Assembly (NCBI GenBank): GCA_031177985.1
Contig: JAPSJW010000002.1
Span: 62,001-126,000 of the forward strand
Length of the DNA stretch: 64,000 nucleotides
Source: Microbacteriaceae bacterium
Lineage (GTDB): Bacteria > Actinomycetota > Actinomycetes > Actinomycetales > Microbacteriaceae
Direction: 5' to 3'
Part shown: positions 57,801 through 64,000 of the stretch, one piece after another
Position numbering within the stretch: position 1 is the first letter of the stretch
Layout: every line of letters begins with the position of its first letter
Notes under the pieces: generated by a model
What the model saw: the letters and a program-made list of their open reading frames with translations, nothing else
Told to the model about the DNA's origin: nothing
The model's database searches: none
Program-made: the position numbers and the translations under genes

Positions 57801-57972
57801 GTTCACCAAAGCAGTCGTTGAGGTGCGGGACGAGACGCCCGCGTTCATCGATGACCTTCTGGGCGATGGGGGGCTCTTCTCTGACCTGAGCAAGGCGCTG
57901 CCGGCGATGCTGTACGAGTACTTGAAGGTAAAGGGAACCTCGAGCCCGGCCACAGGGGGCGACGAGGCGTGA
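54847..57972 (+). CDS. hsdR: Type I restriction enzyme motor/nuclease subunit
   Basis: 1041 residues. The N-terminal PD-(D/E)XK nuclease has Asp158 and Glu172-Leu-Lys174 (VATVELKTD). The SF2 translocase has Walker A HSAGSGKTNS (Lys331), DEAH at Asp440 (VIADEAHSSQTG), TATP in FTATPKAKTLELFG, and motif VI QTLSRLNRTYPG. The C-terminal helical region binds HsdM. It translocates and cuts unmethylated DNA. Layout is of the EcoR124-like branch. All key residues are present, so it is probably active. GTG 54847 overlaps hsdS. Confidence 0.96.
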   Translation: MSGVAGAHLESVLENEIAEHLAANGWLYSPTDAGYDRELALFSEDVLGWLEDSQPTEFTKVVRPEDTESQRDAAARGILSRLAKALDNDPLKNGGTIRILHEGFSMVPLHGGAVKFKLAQFRPATTNNPNTLAAYGKMRVRVMRQVHYSVKHPNKALDLVLFVNGIPVATVELKTDFTQPISNAVAQYQFDRTPAGEPLFGFARRSLVHFVVSNSAVQMTAKLAGAATRFLPFNRGYDEGAGNPPNPNGSASSYFWEEILQRDTWLQLLGSFAHLQVEVDVHPDTGKKTRTEKVLFPRYHQWRAVTRLVDAARAEGPGNRYLVQHSAGSGKTNSISWLAHRLSQLHDQQNERVFDTVVVVTDRTVLDKQLQDAIAQFEKQAGVVQSITKDAGESKSKQLAAALTGGKNIVIVTIQSFEALITAIQTIPELQGRRFAVIADEAHSSQTGSTAGALTKVLSPAEQAAVAEGAPVDSEAYLQWAMEVTASAPNISYFAFTATPKAKTLELFGRVSAGGALPEPFDLYSMQQAIEEGFILDVLQNYTPYKVAWKLQHPGDDYDGDGEVDESTAVKALVRYVRLHSTNISQKAKIVVDHFRTFVQPLLDGRAKAMVVTGSRLEAARWKKYLDDYIADAGVQGVRSLVAFSGTVDDPELLGDGLTERTQNPGVQSDLAEAFKPATYNVMIVAEKFQTGFDQPRLVAMYVDKKLGGVQAVQTLSRLNRTYPGKDKTFVLDFVNDPQEVLDAFLPYYRKATLTSTTDPNLIYDLVTKLDSAGIYEMAEVEQAFDAALAGGVSANSRVSAATAPAVDRFQKRWVAAVLDDDKSEQDELKLFKADAGQFVKFYDFISQARNLEDTDLPRRHYFLRRILPQLSTATYAEPVDISQVQLVGYKIDPGDSVKLHLEQGPGLDPITAIGSGAIHEKHRSALEEIIQKLNERLGDKYGVGVIDITVNHIVGKLALDVELAKQAEVNTPQQFAESPALPKAFTKAVVEVRDETPAFIDDLLGDGGLFSDLSKALPAMLYEYLKVKGTSSPATGGDEA

Positions 57973-58994
57973 ACATCTGGGGAGTTCACAACAACACCCT
58001 CACGACCGAGCTCGTTGACGAGGGGTTCATCAGCCTCGGTTGGGATGACTTGGCGGATCTACGGTCCATCGGTGCAGGGCGCGAAGGCTTGAAGCACGCA
58101 CTTGCCGAAGCGGAGCCCGATGCCAAACCACGCTCCATCGCCGGGCAGGCCGGGGTCCTCACGCGTTTTCGTGACGAGATGCGTCCGGGCGACATCATCG
58201 TCGCCCCGTACAAGCCCGACTCGACTATCAATCTTGGTCTGGTGGAGGGCGACTACTACTTCGACCCGTCGGTGGAATCTCACAAGCACCGCCGCCGCGT
58301 CAAGTGGAAACGTGTCGGGCTTCCGCGAACGGTGTTCTCCCAAGCGGCGCTGTACGAAATTGGTTCCGTACTTGCGGTATTCCGCGTCCGTCGCCACGCC
58401 GACGAATTCCTTGCAGCCTTGGACAGTCCCGAGGAGTCGCTCGACGAGCTTGCCAAGACAATCGACCTCGCAGCCGATCAGTCGGCGAGCGACGATGAGG
58501 TCGATGAGCCGCGCGCATCTCGGATTGAGCGGCATACCCGTGACTTCGTGCTCGAGACTCTGCACAAGAAATTGACTCACCAGGACTTCGAAGAGTTCAC
58601 TGCTGCGCTTCTTCGCGCGCTCGGATACCAAGCTCGTGTGACCCAGTTCTCACAGGACGGAGGAGTCGACGTCATCGCGCATCGTGACCCTCTGGGCGTC
58701 GAACCGCCGCAGATCAAAGTCCAATGCAAGCACCGCACCGGCACGGTGGGTGCACCCGACGTGCAGCAGCTAATAGGCACGCAGGGCCCGGGAGAGCTCT
58801 CCCTGTTCGTGACTCTCGGCAGTTATTCGCGAGATGCCCTTGCAATCGAGCGGCAGCGCCCTGGCCTCCGGCTCTTGTCTGGTGAGGATGTCGTCACGAT
58901 GGTGCTCGAGAACTACACCGAACTACCGGAGTCCTGGCGTGCCGTGATTCCTTTGACACGAGTCCTCGTCGTGGCGGACATTGCCGAGCGCTGA
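57969..58994 (+). CDS. Mrr-like restriction endonuclease with N-terminal modified-base-reader-like domain
   Basis: 341 residues. Residues about 200-310 are an Mrr_cat PD-(D/E)XK domain: FEEFTAALLRALGY, DGGVDVIA (Asp234) and QCKH (Gln252, Lys254). The N-terminal ~150 residues (MNIWGVHNNTLTTELVDEGF; MRPGDIIVAPY; GLVEGDYYFDP) look like an EVE/PUA-type base-sensing domain found in modification-dependent enzymes. It would act as a type IV enzyme that cuts foreign methylated DNA. GTG 57969 overlaps the hsdR stop by four bases, so it is the fourth gene of the hsd operon. Confidence 0.85.
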   Translation: MNIWGVHNNTLTTELVDEGFISLGWDDLADLRSIGAGREGLKHALAEAEPDAKPRSIAGQAGVLTRFRDEMRPGDIIVAPYKPDSTINLGLVEGDYYFDPSVESHKHRRRVKWKRVGLPRTVFSQAALYEIGSVLAVFRVRRHADEFLAALDSPEESLDELAKTIDLAADQSASDDEVDEPRASRIERHTRDFVLETLHKKLTHQDFEEFTAALLRALGYQARVTQFSQDGGVDVIAHRDPLGVEPPQIKVQCKHRTGTVGAPDVQQLIGTQGPGELSLFVTLGSYSRDALAIERQRPGLRLLSGEDVVTMVLENYTELPESWRAVIPLTRVLVVADIAER

Positions 58995-59494
58995 TATCTG
59001 TACAAGGCCCAGCTGATCTCGATCGGAGTCAGGCTGCTCCCTGGTGACTTGGGCGTCGGTATGCCGCGAAGAGGACGGGGGCGGCAAGGGTCGCAACCTG
59101 GCGCTCGGAGATCTCGACGACTCAGAACAGGAAAAGCAAAAGGCTTTCTACTTCTCGCGCCGCCGCATGCGCTCGAGGGTCCGATCTGGGCTCGGCGCCC
59201 GCGGAACACCGGGCCGGTCCGTTGTAGTTGTGGCTGCGGGTTGCCACGGGCTCTACTGGGCGCCTTCGCTGCACCGCGATTCAGTAGGTGGACACGAGCA
59301 GATTCGTGCTCCACCTCGCCCTACCCCGATTTGACGCAAGCGCGCGACAAGGAATGCTGCCTCTCACGCGTCGTTGTTCAGGTTTACCATCCGTTCGTAC
59401 CGGGCGTGACCGACGCAGTTTCCTGAACGCAAATGGTTCGCTCCGCGTGACCCGCACGGAAGCTCGTCCGTCGCTGCTCTTAGAAAGCTTGAGT
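58995..59494. other. Gene-poor stretch between the restriction operon and the AbiE-type pair
   Basis: About 500 bp without a supportable gene. Open frames lack ribosome binding sites and motifs. A fragment near 59281-59320 on the minus strand faintly resembles the 3' part of a tRNA (GTCCACC end), but no cloverleaf forms. No terminator hairpin was recognised after the Mrr-like gene. Confidence 0.55.
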
Positions 59495-59547
59495 GTTCGG
59501 AAAATCCGAGTATTCATACCGCGAATGAACTAGACTGTTATCCGAAC
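59495..59547 (+). promoter_or_regulatory. Promoter/operator of the AbiE-type operon
   Basis: TCGGA-AAA-TCCGA (59497-59509) is a perfect palindrome. A further TCCGAAC (59541-59547) is the complement of GTTCGGA (59495-59501), so inverted half sites flank the TAGACT -10 (59531-59536). Antitoxins of the AbiEi group repress their own promoter by binding inverted repeats around the -10, which fits this layout. Confidence 0.6.
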
Positions 59548-59557
59548 GGAGGACGCG

Positions 59558-60622
59558 ATGCCCAACGAGAAGCCCCTGGCAAGCGAGTCCGAGGTGATCC
59601 GCGAAGTTGCGCAACGCCTAGCTAGCCTTCTGCCGGCAGGCTGGTCGGTCGAGGCGCTGGAAGACCGCAGTCACGCGACCATCCGCCGCGAGGATGCCGT
59701 ACTGCGCTTTCGTGCTCCCAGCGGCGTCGAGGCCGCCGTGCCGGTCGAGGCGAAGCGCATTGTTGAAGGAAGAGACGTCGCTGCGATAGCCGAACAGATG
59801 CGGTTTGGGCGGGAGGGTCTGATCGTGATGGCCAGATATCTTCCAGCGCCGGTCCGGGACAGGCTGAGCAAGGCAGGCATGTCATGGGCCGACGCAACCG
59901 GCAACATGCGGATCGCCGTGCCCTGGCCCGGCCTGTTCATTTTCGACCGCGGCGCTGACAGTGATCCCTGGCGCGGGCCGGGACGTCCCCGCGGCACGCT
60001 GAAGGGAGAGCCCGCCGCAAAGGTCGTACGCGCATTGGTCGATGTCCATCGAAAGTGGTCGATGCGCGACCTAGCCCAGTGCTCGCGTGCCTCGACTGGA
60101 GCAACCTACAGGGTGGTCCAGTTTCTTGAGGACGAGGGGCTAGTCGAGCGAGAAGGTGGGCGGGTTACCGTGCGCGATTGGAAAGCGATACTGCGAAGGT
60201 GGAGCGCCGACTACAGCTTCGTTCGCACAAACGTGACGACGCGATGGATTGCTCCGCGCGGAATCGATGACGTTCTCTTTCGAGCAAGAGGCGATTCGCC
60301 CCGATACGTAGTCACGAGCACTGTGGCTGCTGCCAGATGGGCACCTTACGCCCCGTCCCGTTCCCTCATGGCGTATGTCGACTCCGTTGACGACGCGGCA
60401 GAAGCCTGGGGACTTCGTGCCGCCGATAGTGGTGCCAATGTCGTGCTTGCCGTACCCAAATTTGACGTCGTATACGACCGTTCGGAGCTGTGGGACGGCA
60501 TCCAGATTGCTGCGCCATCACAGGTGGCGGTCGATCTGATGACCGGTCCCGGTAGGAACCCGTCTGAGGCTGAGGAGCTGATCCATTGGATGGAACGAAA
60601 TGAACCCGTCTGGCGTCGATAG
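59558..60622 (+). CDS. AbiEi-type antitoxin / transcription regulator
   Basis: 354 residues. A winged helix lies in the middle (about 148-205: AAKVVRALVDVHRKWSMRDLAQCSRASTGATYRVVQFLEDEGLV spans it), followed by a C-terminal domain ending APSQVAVDLMTGPGRNPSEA, characteristic of AbiEi-family antitoxins. The N-terminal ~110 residues contain AVPVEAKRIVEGRDV, an E-x-K pattern like a PD-(D/E)XK strand, so this is a long variant. It should repress the operon and neutralise the downstream nucleotidyltransferase. ATG 59558 follows GGAGG. Confidence 0.8.
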   Translation: MPNEKPLASESEVIREVAQRLASLLPAGWSVEALEDRSHATIRREDAVLRFRAPSGVEAAVPVEAKRIVEGRDVAAIAEQMRFGREGLIVMARYLPAPVRDRLSKAGMSWADATGNMRIAVPWPGLFIFDRGADSDPWRGPGRPRGTLKGEPAAKVVRALVDVHRKWSMRDLAQCSRASTGATYRVVQFLEDEGLVEREGGRVTVRDWKAILRRWSADYSFVRTNVTTRWIAPRGIDDVLFRARGDSPRYVVTSTVAAARWAPYAPSRSLMAYVDSVDDAAEAWGLRAADSGANVVLAVPKFDVVYDRSELWDGIQIAAPSQVAVDLMTGPGRNPSEAEELIHWMERNEPVWRR

Positions 60623-61463
60623 TCCTGGTCGCTCCGAGAGCCTGCTGGCCTCATCGCGTGCTGCGCTGCTGGATGCGCTCGAAGCGCTTGAAGCGCACCG
60701 AGACTCAGTCATCGTCATCGGAGCGCAGGCCATCTACCTTCGTGCGAGCTCCCGCCAGGTCGCACTCGCCGAGTTCACGAAGGACAGCGATCTCGCACTA
60801 GATCCACGCAGCCTAGGCGAGGATCCTCGAGTGGAGGAGGCGATGACCAACGCGGGGTTTCATCCCAACCTAACCTCGAGCAACCCTGGAGAGTGGGAGA
60901 GTCCGGCGGGCATACCTGTGGACTTAATGGTGCCAGAGGCCGTAGCGGGCCCCGCCCAAAAGGGGCGAAGGGGCGCGCGGATTCCTCCGCATAGCAGGGC
61001 GGCTGCGCGAAGAGCCGTCGGACTCGAAGCGGCGCTGATCGACAATGACGAGCTGGAGATCGTCGCCCTTGCTGAAGACGACACACGTGCCTACAAGGTG
61101 CGCGTAGCAGGGTTGGGAGCGCTCCTGGTCGCCAAGCTCCATAAGCTCGGGGACCGAGCCGCAGCAGATCGTCGCCGCCTCCATGACAAGGACGCACATG
61201 ACGTCTACCGGATCCTTCTAGCGAGTTCGACGCCCGACCTCGCATCGAAGCTCGCCGTTCTCTTGGCGGACCCCTTGTCCAGGGAGGTCGTTCTGCGGGC
61301 GATGGACATTTTGGGAGAGCTCTTCGCCCCTGGTCCGGACGCGCTCGGATCGGTCATGGCCGGACGGGCGGAAGAGGGCATTGGCGATCCCGAGAACGTT
61401 GCGCAATCGGTGGCGATTCTCGCCCACGATCTCCTCAGTGTGCTTGAGCCCGATCAGGGCTGA
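60600..61463 (+). CDS. AbiEii-type nucleotidyltransferase toxin
   Basis: 287 residues with a polymerase-beta-like nucleotidyltransferase core: VIVIGAQAIYLRASS and FTKDSDLALD supply the glycine turn and paired aspartates. KVRVAGLGALLVAKLHKLGDR is the following conserved helix, and DKDAHDVYRIL is typical of AbiEii/MenT-like proteins. Such toxins use NTPs to modify tRNA or other targets and cause abortive infection; the target here is unknown. ATG 60600 overlaps the antitoxin gene by 23 bases, so expression is coupled. Confidence 0.82.
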   Translation: MNPSGVDSPGRSESLLASSRAALLDALEALEAHRDSVIVIGAQAIYLRASSRQVALAEFTKDSDLALDPRSLGEDPRVEEAMTNAGFHPNLTSSNPGEWESPAGIPVDLMVPEAVAGPAQKGRRGARIPPHSRAAARRAVGLEAALIDNDELEIVALAEDDTRAYKVRVAGLGALLVAKLHKLGDRAAADRRRLHDKDAHDVYRILLASSTPDLASKLAVLLADPLSREVVLRAMDILGELFAPGPDALGSVMAGRAEEGIGDPENVAQSVAILAHDLLSVLEPDQG

Positions 61464-61558
61464 GAGTCGGTCGTCGACTCTCGCTAGCACCACCCTCGCC
61501 GACCGAATCGCCGTTTGGGCGCACGCAATGCGTAATGCACGAGACGCCGTGGGTGAGG

Positions 61559-62464
61559 TCACCGCCCCGCCGCGAACCTCCCATAGCTCTCTCTCGCCGC
61601 ATCACTCCCCGCGACGAGAACCACGACATCCGCCCCAGCCGCACCCCACCGCTCGGCCGCGCTCATTGCATCCTCGACGGTCCCCGCCGCCGCGACCGAC
61701 TGCACCACCTCATCCGTCACCTGGCGCGACGTGACCCCGCCGTTCGTCAGCAGCTCCTCGAACACCCCGAAGTCGACCACACGCTGCACTCGAGCCCGCA
61801 CCGGCTCCACGGCCAGGGATCGCGACGCCCCGATGGACGTCATCGCGAACACCACCGTGTACGGCGACCCACCAGCGGCCGACCGCGCCCAGGTCACCCC
61901 GGCCGGAGTCGCGACCTCGGGAAGGATGATCCCATCCGTGGCCCGTCCAGCCCGCGAAAGCCCGGCGGAGCCGGTCGTGCCGAGCAGGATCCGCGGCGCC
62001 ACCGCGGGCGGGTGCCCGAGCGTCACCCCGTCGAGCCGCACGTGCGTGCCCGACATCGTCACCGTCTCCCCGGCGAGCAGCCGCCGCAGCGCGACCGCGA
62101 CCTCCTCGACGGCGGAGAGGCGGCGGGGGACGCCCGCGCCGATCTGGTCCATCCAGTCGGGGATGCCATAGCCGAGGCCGACGGTGAGGCGTCCGGGGGC
62201 GATGCGGCAGAGCGTCGCGATCTCCATCGCCGTCGTCGCGACGTTACGGGTGACGACGGGGAGGAGTCCGAGACCGACGTGCAGGCGGGTGGTGTGCGCG
62301 AGCGCCGTGGCGGCGAAGGCGATGCCGCCCGACCAGGGGAGGTCCTCGCTGAACCAGAGCTCGTCGAAGCCGGCGTCCTCCGCCCAGCGGGCGAACTCGG
62401 GCAGCTGCTCCGGCGGCCAGTCGGGCTCGAAGCGGACGCCGATGCGGGGGAGCGAGGAGGCCAT
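61559..62464 (-). CDS. LLM-class flavin-dependent oxidoreductase
   Basis: 301 residues, luciferase-like monooxygenase barrel: WAEDAGFDELWFSED near the start, TTRLHVGLGLLPVVTRN, APGRLTVGLGYG and VAPRILLGTTGSAGLSRAGR, the F420/FMN-binding strands of this class. Substrate unknown. ATG 62464 begins MASSLPRIGVRFEPDWPPE. It returns to core-like composition after the island; convergent with the toxin gene (95 bp gap). Confidence 0.88.
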   Translation of the reverse strand: MASSLPRIGVRFEPDWPPEQLPEFARWAEDAGFDELWFSEDLPWSGGIAFAATALAHTTRLHVGLGLLPVVTRNVATTAMEIATLCRIAPGRLTVGLGYGIPDWMDQIGAGVPRRLSAVEEVAVALRRLLAGETVTMSGTHVRLDGVTLGHPPAVAPRILLGTTGSAGLSRAGRATDGIILPEVATPAGVTWARSAAGGSPYTVVFAMTSIGASRSLAVEPVRARVQRVVDFGVFEELLTNGGVTSRQVTDEVVQSVAAAGTVEDAMSAAERWGAAGADVVVLVAGSDAARESYGRFAAGR

Positions 62465-62550
62465 GAGGCCAGGCTAGTGAGAGGTGCCGCTGCCTCGACG
62501 CGCCGCGCGCTCGAGTCATGAGGGGACTGCTGTCGAAGTACCGTGACGTC

Positions 62551-62916
62551 ATGCCTGCTCGCCGATCCGTTCCCACGTCGGCGGCGGCACGCGCCCGGTA
62601 CGCGAAGCGCCGGCAGCGGAGGCTGGCACGCGTCGACAACGACCTCACCGCCGAGCAGTGGGGCGAGCTTCTCGAGGCCTGGGACGGATGCGCCTACTGC
62701 CAGGTCGAGGGGCCGGCACTGCAGCGCGACTGCGTCATGCCGATCTCCCGCGGCGGACGCTACACCCTGGGAAACGTCGTGCCGGCCTGCGCCTCCTGCA
62801 ATGCCAGCAAGCACAACGACGAGGTCACCGGGTGGCTGCGGCGCAAGCGGCTCGACGAGCGCGCGTTCCTACTCCGCCACGCGACGATCCTGCGTGCGCT
62901 GATCGCCGAGGAGTAG
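62551..62916 (+). CDS. Small HNH endonuclease-domain protein
   Basis: 121 residues. A basic N-terminus (AARARYAKRRQRRLARVDN) precedes an HNH-like core: CAYCQVEG, an MPISRGGRYTLGNVVPAC segment, and CASCNASKHND, with two CxxC pairs for zinc. The first His of the motif is replaced in CVMPISRGG (Met-Pro where His is usual), so activity is doubtful. TACCGT ends six bases before ATG 62551, a leaderless start, which is why the earlier ATG at 62518 is rejected. Confidence 0.8.
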   Translation: MPARRSVPTSAAARARYAKRRQRRLARVDNDLTAEQWGELLEAWDGCAYCQVEGPALQRDCVMPISRGGRYTLGNVVPACASCNASKHNDEVTGWLRRKRLDERAFLLRHATILRALIAEE

Positions 62917-62952
62917 CTAACCGCATCCCCCGCGGATGCGTCGGGCACACGC

Positions 62953-63402
62953 TCACGAGCGCCGCGACTCCTCCCAGCGCTCGAGCAGCCGCGGATACTC
63001 GGCGAGGAGGAAGCGGTAGAAGTCGCGCATCCGCTCGACGCGGGCCTGCGCCTCGGGGGCCAGGTCGCCCTGGTCGAGCACCCGCTCGGCGAGGTCGGCG
63101 AAGGCCCCGAGCTCGCCCTGCTTGCTGAAGAAGACGGACTCGAACAGCCCCTCGGTGAGGCGGTAGCGCTCGCGGCGGCTTGCGCCAGGCATCCGCTGCA
63201 CCAGGCCGTAGCGCTCGAGCAGGGCGACGGCGGCGCTGAGGGAGCTCTTGGCGACACCGAGCTGCTCGGTGAGGGTCGGGGCGTCGGCGGTCGCATCGGA
63301 AGCGAGCATGAGGGCACCGATCACCCGGCCACTCGTGCGGCTGAGGCCCAGCCGCTCCAGGTGGAACCCGATGTCATCGATCAGCTCGTTCGCGTTCGCC
63401 AC
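62953..63402 (-). CDS. GbsR/MarR-type transcription regulator
   Basis: 149 residues. Winged helix (about 20-80: SGRVIGALMLASD, LTEQLGVAKSSLSAAVALLERYGLV, RRERYRLTEG) and a C-terminal dimerisation helix region. The GbsR branch of the MarR superfamily controls adjacent transport or oxidoreductase genes. It is divergent from a dehydrogenase gene with a large palindrome between, so it probably represses both. GTG 63402 lies six bases after TAGCGT. Confidence 0.87.
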   Translation of the reverse strand: MANANELIDDIGFHLERLGLSRTSGRVIGALMLASDATADAPTLTEQLGVAKSSLSAAVALLERYGLVQRMPGASRRERYRLTEGLFESVFFSKQGELGAFADLAERVLDQGDLAPEAQARVERMRDFYRFLLAEYPRLLERWEESRRS

Positions 63403-63418
63403 CCCCTCACGCTAGTAT

Positions 63419-63445
63419 GTTCGGTATGTTCCGAACAAACCGAAC
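63419..63445. promoter_or_regulatory. 27-bp nested palindromic operator
   Basis: GTTCGGT-AT-GTTC-C-GAAC-AA-ACCGAAC: outer and inner arms are perfect complements about one central C, with one mismatched pair between. It fills the divergent region between the GbsR/MarR-type gene and the dehydrogenase gene and touches both -10 regions (TAGTAT at 63413 for the dehydrogenase), as expected for an autoregulatory operator. Confidence 0.8.
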
Positions 63446-63451
63446 TACGTC

Positions 63452-64000
63452 ATGAAGGTCGCGATCACCGGCGCCAACGCCGGCATCGGGCTCCGCGCCG
63501 CCCGTCTGCTCGCATCCGAGGGCCACCAGGTCATCGCCCTGTGCCGCAGCGTCGAGCGCGGGCGCTCCGCCCTCGGCGATGTCGAGAATGTCGAGGTGCG
63601 CCAGCTGGATCTGTCGTCCCGCGCAAGCGTGCAGGATGCAGCCGCCGCGATCGTCGCGGACGGCCCGCTCGACGCCCTCATCAACAACGCCGCCGTCTTC
63701 GACCAGTCACAGAGGCGCGCCGTCATCACCGCCGACGGGCACGAATCCTTCTGGCAGACCAACCATCTCGGTCCCTTCGAGTTCACCGCCCGCGTGAGCG
63801 GCGCGCTCGCCGCGGCCCGCTCGCCGCGAGTGCTGTTCGTCGGCAGCAAGGGCATCATCACGATGCCCCGCATCCGCATCCGTTATGAGGCGCTCGACTC
63901 GCCCGACTGGTACTCGCCGACCAGGGGCTACTATCACTCGAAGCTCGCCCAGACGATGACGGCGGTGCACCTCGCCGAGCTCGCCGGACCCGCGCTGAGC
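63452..64000 (+). CDS. Short-chain dehydrogenase/reductase, N-terminal part (cut by window end)
   Basis: 183 codons visible. Rossmann start MKVAITGANAGIGLRAARLL with the TGxxxGIG loop, NNAAVF after strand 4, a Ser-containing VLFVGSKGI strand and the catalytic YYHSK (Tyr-x-x-x-Lys). A typical classical SDR using NAD(P); substrate unknown. Probably controlled by the divergent GbsR/MarR-type repressor through the 27-bp palindrome. ATG 63452 lies directly after the operator. Confidence 0.88.
   Translation, partial: MKVAITGANAGIGLRAARLLASEGHQVIALCRSVERGRSALGDVENVEVRQLDLSSRASVQDAAAAIVADGPLDALINNAAVFDQSQRRAVITADGHESFWQTNHLGPFEFTARVSGALAAARSPRVLFVGSKGIITMPRIRIRYEALDSPDWYSPTRGYYHSKLAQTMTAVHLAELAGPALS

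Larger units (their letters stand above)
49024..61463. mobile_element. Candidate tRNA-Arg-associated defence island
   Basis: From tRNA-Arg onward the region holds a protein of unknown function, a broken tyrosine integrase, a type I restriction operon with an Mrr-like gene, two gene-poor stretches of about 0.55 kb each and an AbiE-type pair; core-type genes resume at 61.56 kb. This composition is typical of an integrated island that has lost mobility. No copy of the tRNA 3' end was found at the far side, so the right boundary is a guess. Confidence 0.45.

Noticed and set aside
59281-59345. tRNA-like fragment on the minus strand
   Set aside because: Only a T-arm/acceptor-like end is visible; no anticodon arm or D-arm can be formed.
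58995-61560. Right attachment site (copy of the tRNA-Arg 3' end) for the island
   Set aside because: No repeat of the T-loop/acceptor sequence of tRNA-Arg was found in this stretch.

Overview
The window is GC-rich DNA from an actinobacterium, most likely of the family Microbacteriaceae (Microbacterium/Leifsonia-like). The main evidence is the lpqE-carD-ispDF-cysS-rlmB synteny, an IdeR/DtxR repressor nearly collinear with the mycobacterial protein, a groEL under tandem CIRCE boxes, an XPB-type helicase with its usual partner, a WXG100 protein, DUF4032/DUF3027/DUF3263/DUF2530 genes, and many start codons placed 6-8 bases after a TAnnnT -10 box (leaderless transcription).

Layout. 0-4.5 kb: end of an LpqE-like lipoprotein, carD, a fused ispDF, cysS and rlmB. 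4.5-16.8 kb: housekeeping and envelope genes (NmrA-like protein, DUF4032 kinase-like protein, an MsiK/UgpC-type ABC ATPase, two tandem DsbA-like thiol oxidoreductases, an SPFH/flotillin protein, tRNA-Thr, a DMT transporter, nitroreductase, msrB, DUF2332, DUF3263, a LytR_C protein, cspA). 16.8-18.6 kb: groEL. 18.6-30.6 kb: a carbohydrate cluster comprising a secreted esterase, a GH2 beta-galactosidase, two permeases, a solute-binding lipoprotein, a FadR-type regulator, and a complete De Ley-Doudoroff galactonate module (dgoD-dgoA-dgoK). The ABC genes lack an ATPase, so the MsiK-type ATPase at 6.8-7.9 kb is a natural partner. The esterase and binding-protein promoters share a CATACTT site at an identical distance from the -35/-10 boxes.

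30.6-41.1 kb: WXG100 protein, OmpR-type two-component system, hydrolase, XPB helicase with partner, cold-shock protein, DUF3027 protein with a hyperacidic tail, serC. 41.2-44.8 kb: ideR, then two secreted cell-wall hydrolases (NlpC/P60 and CHAP). Their promoters carry direct GTnAC repeats six bases apart, resembling MtrA boxes. Between them lie a terminator-bounded transcript of about 160 nt and an HNH nuclease. 45-48.3 kb: a secreted PL11 rhamnogalacturonan lyase.

48.4-61.5 kb: an accessory region. It holds a GIY-YIG protein, tRNA-Arg, a membrane-associated protein of unknown function, a decayed tyrosine integrase, a type I restriction system (hsdM-hsdS-hsdR) whose operon continues into an Mrr-like nuclease, and an AbiEi/AbiEii-type toxin-antitoxin pair with its own operator. 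This looks like a tRNA-associated defence island, although no second attachment site was found. 61.5-64 kb: LLM flavin oxidoreductase, small HNH protein, GbsR/MarR-type regulator and a divergent short-chain dehydrogenase (cut by the window end) with a 27-bp nested palindrome between them.

No rRNA gene, CRISPR array or intact transposase was seen.
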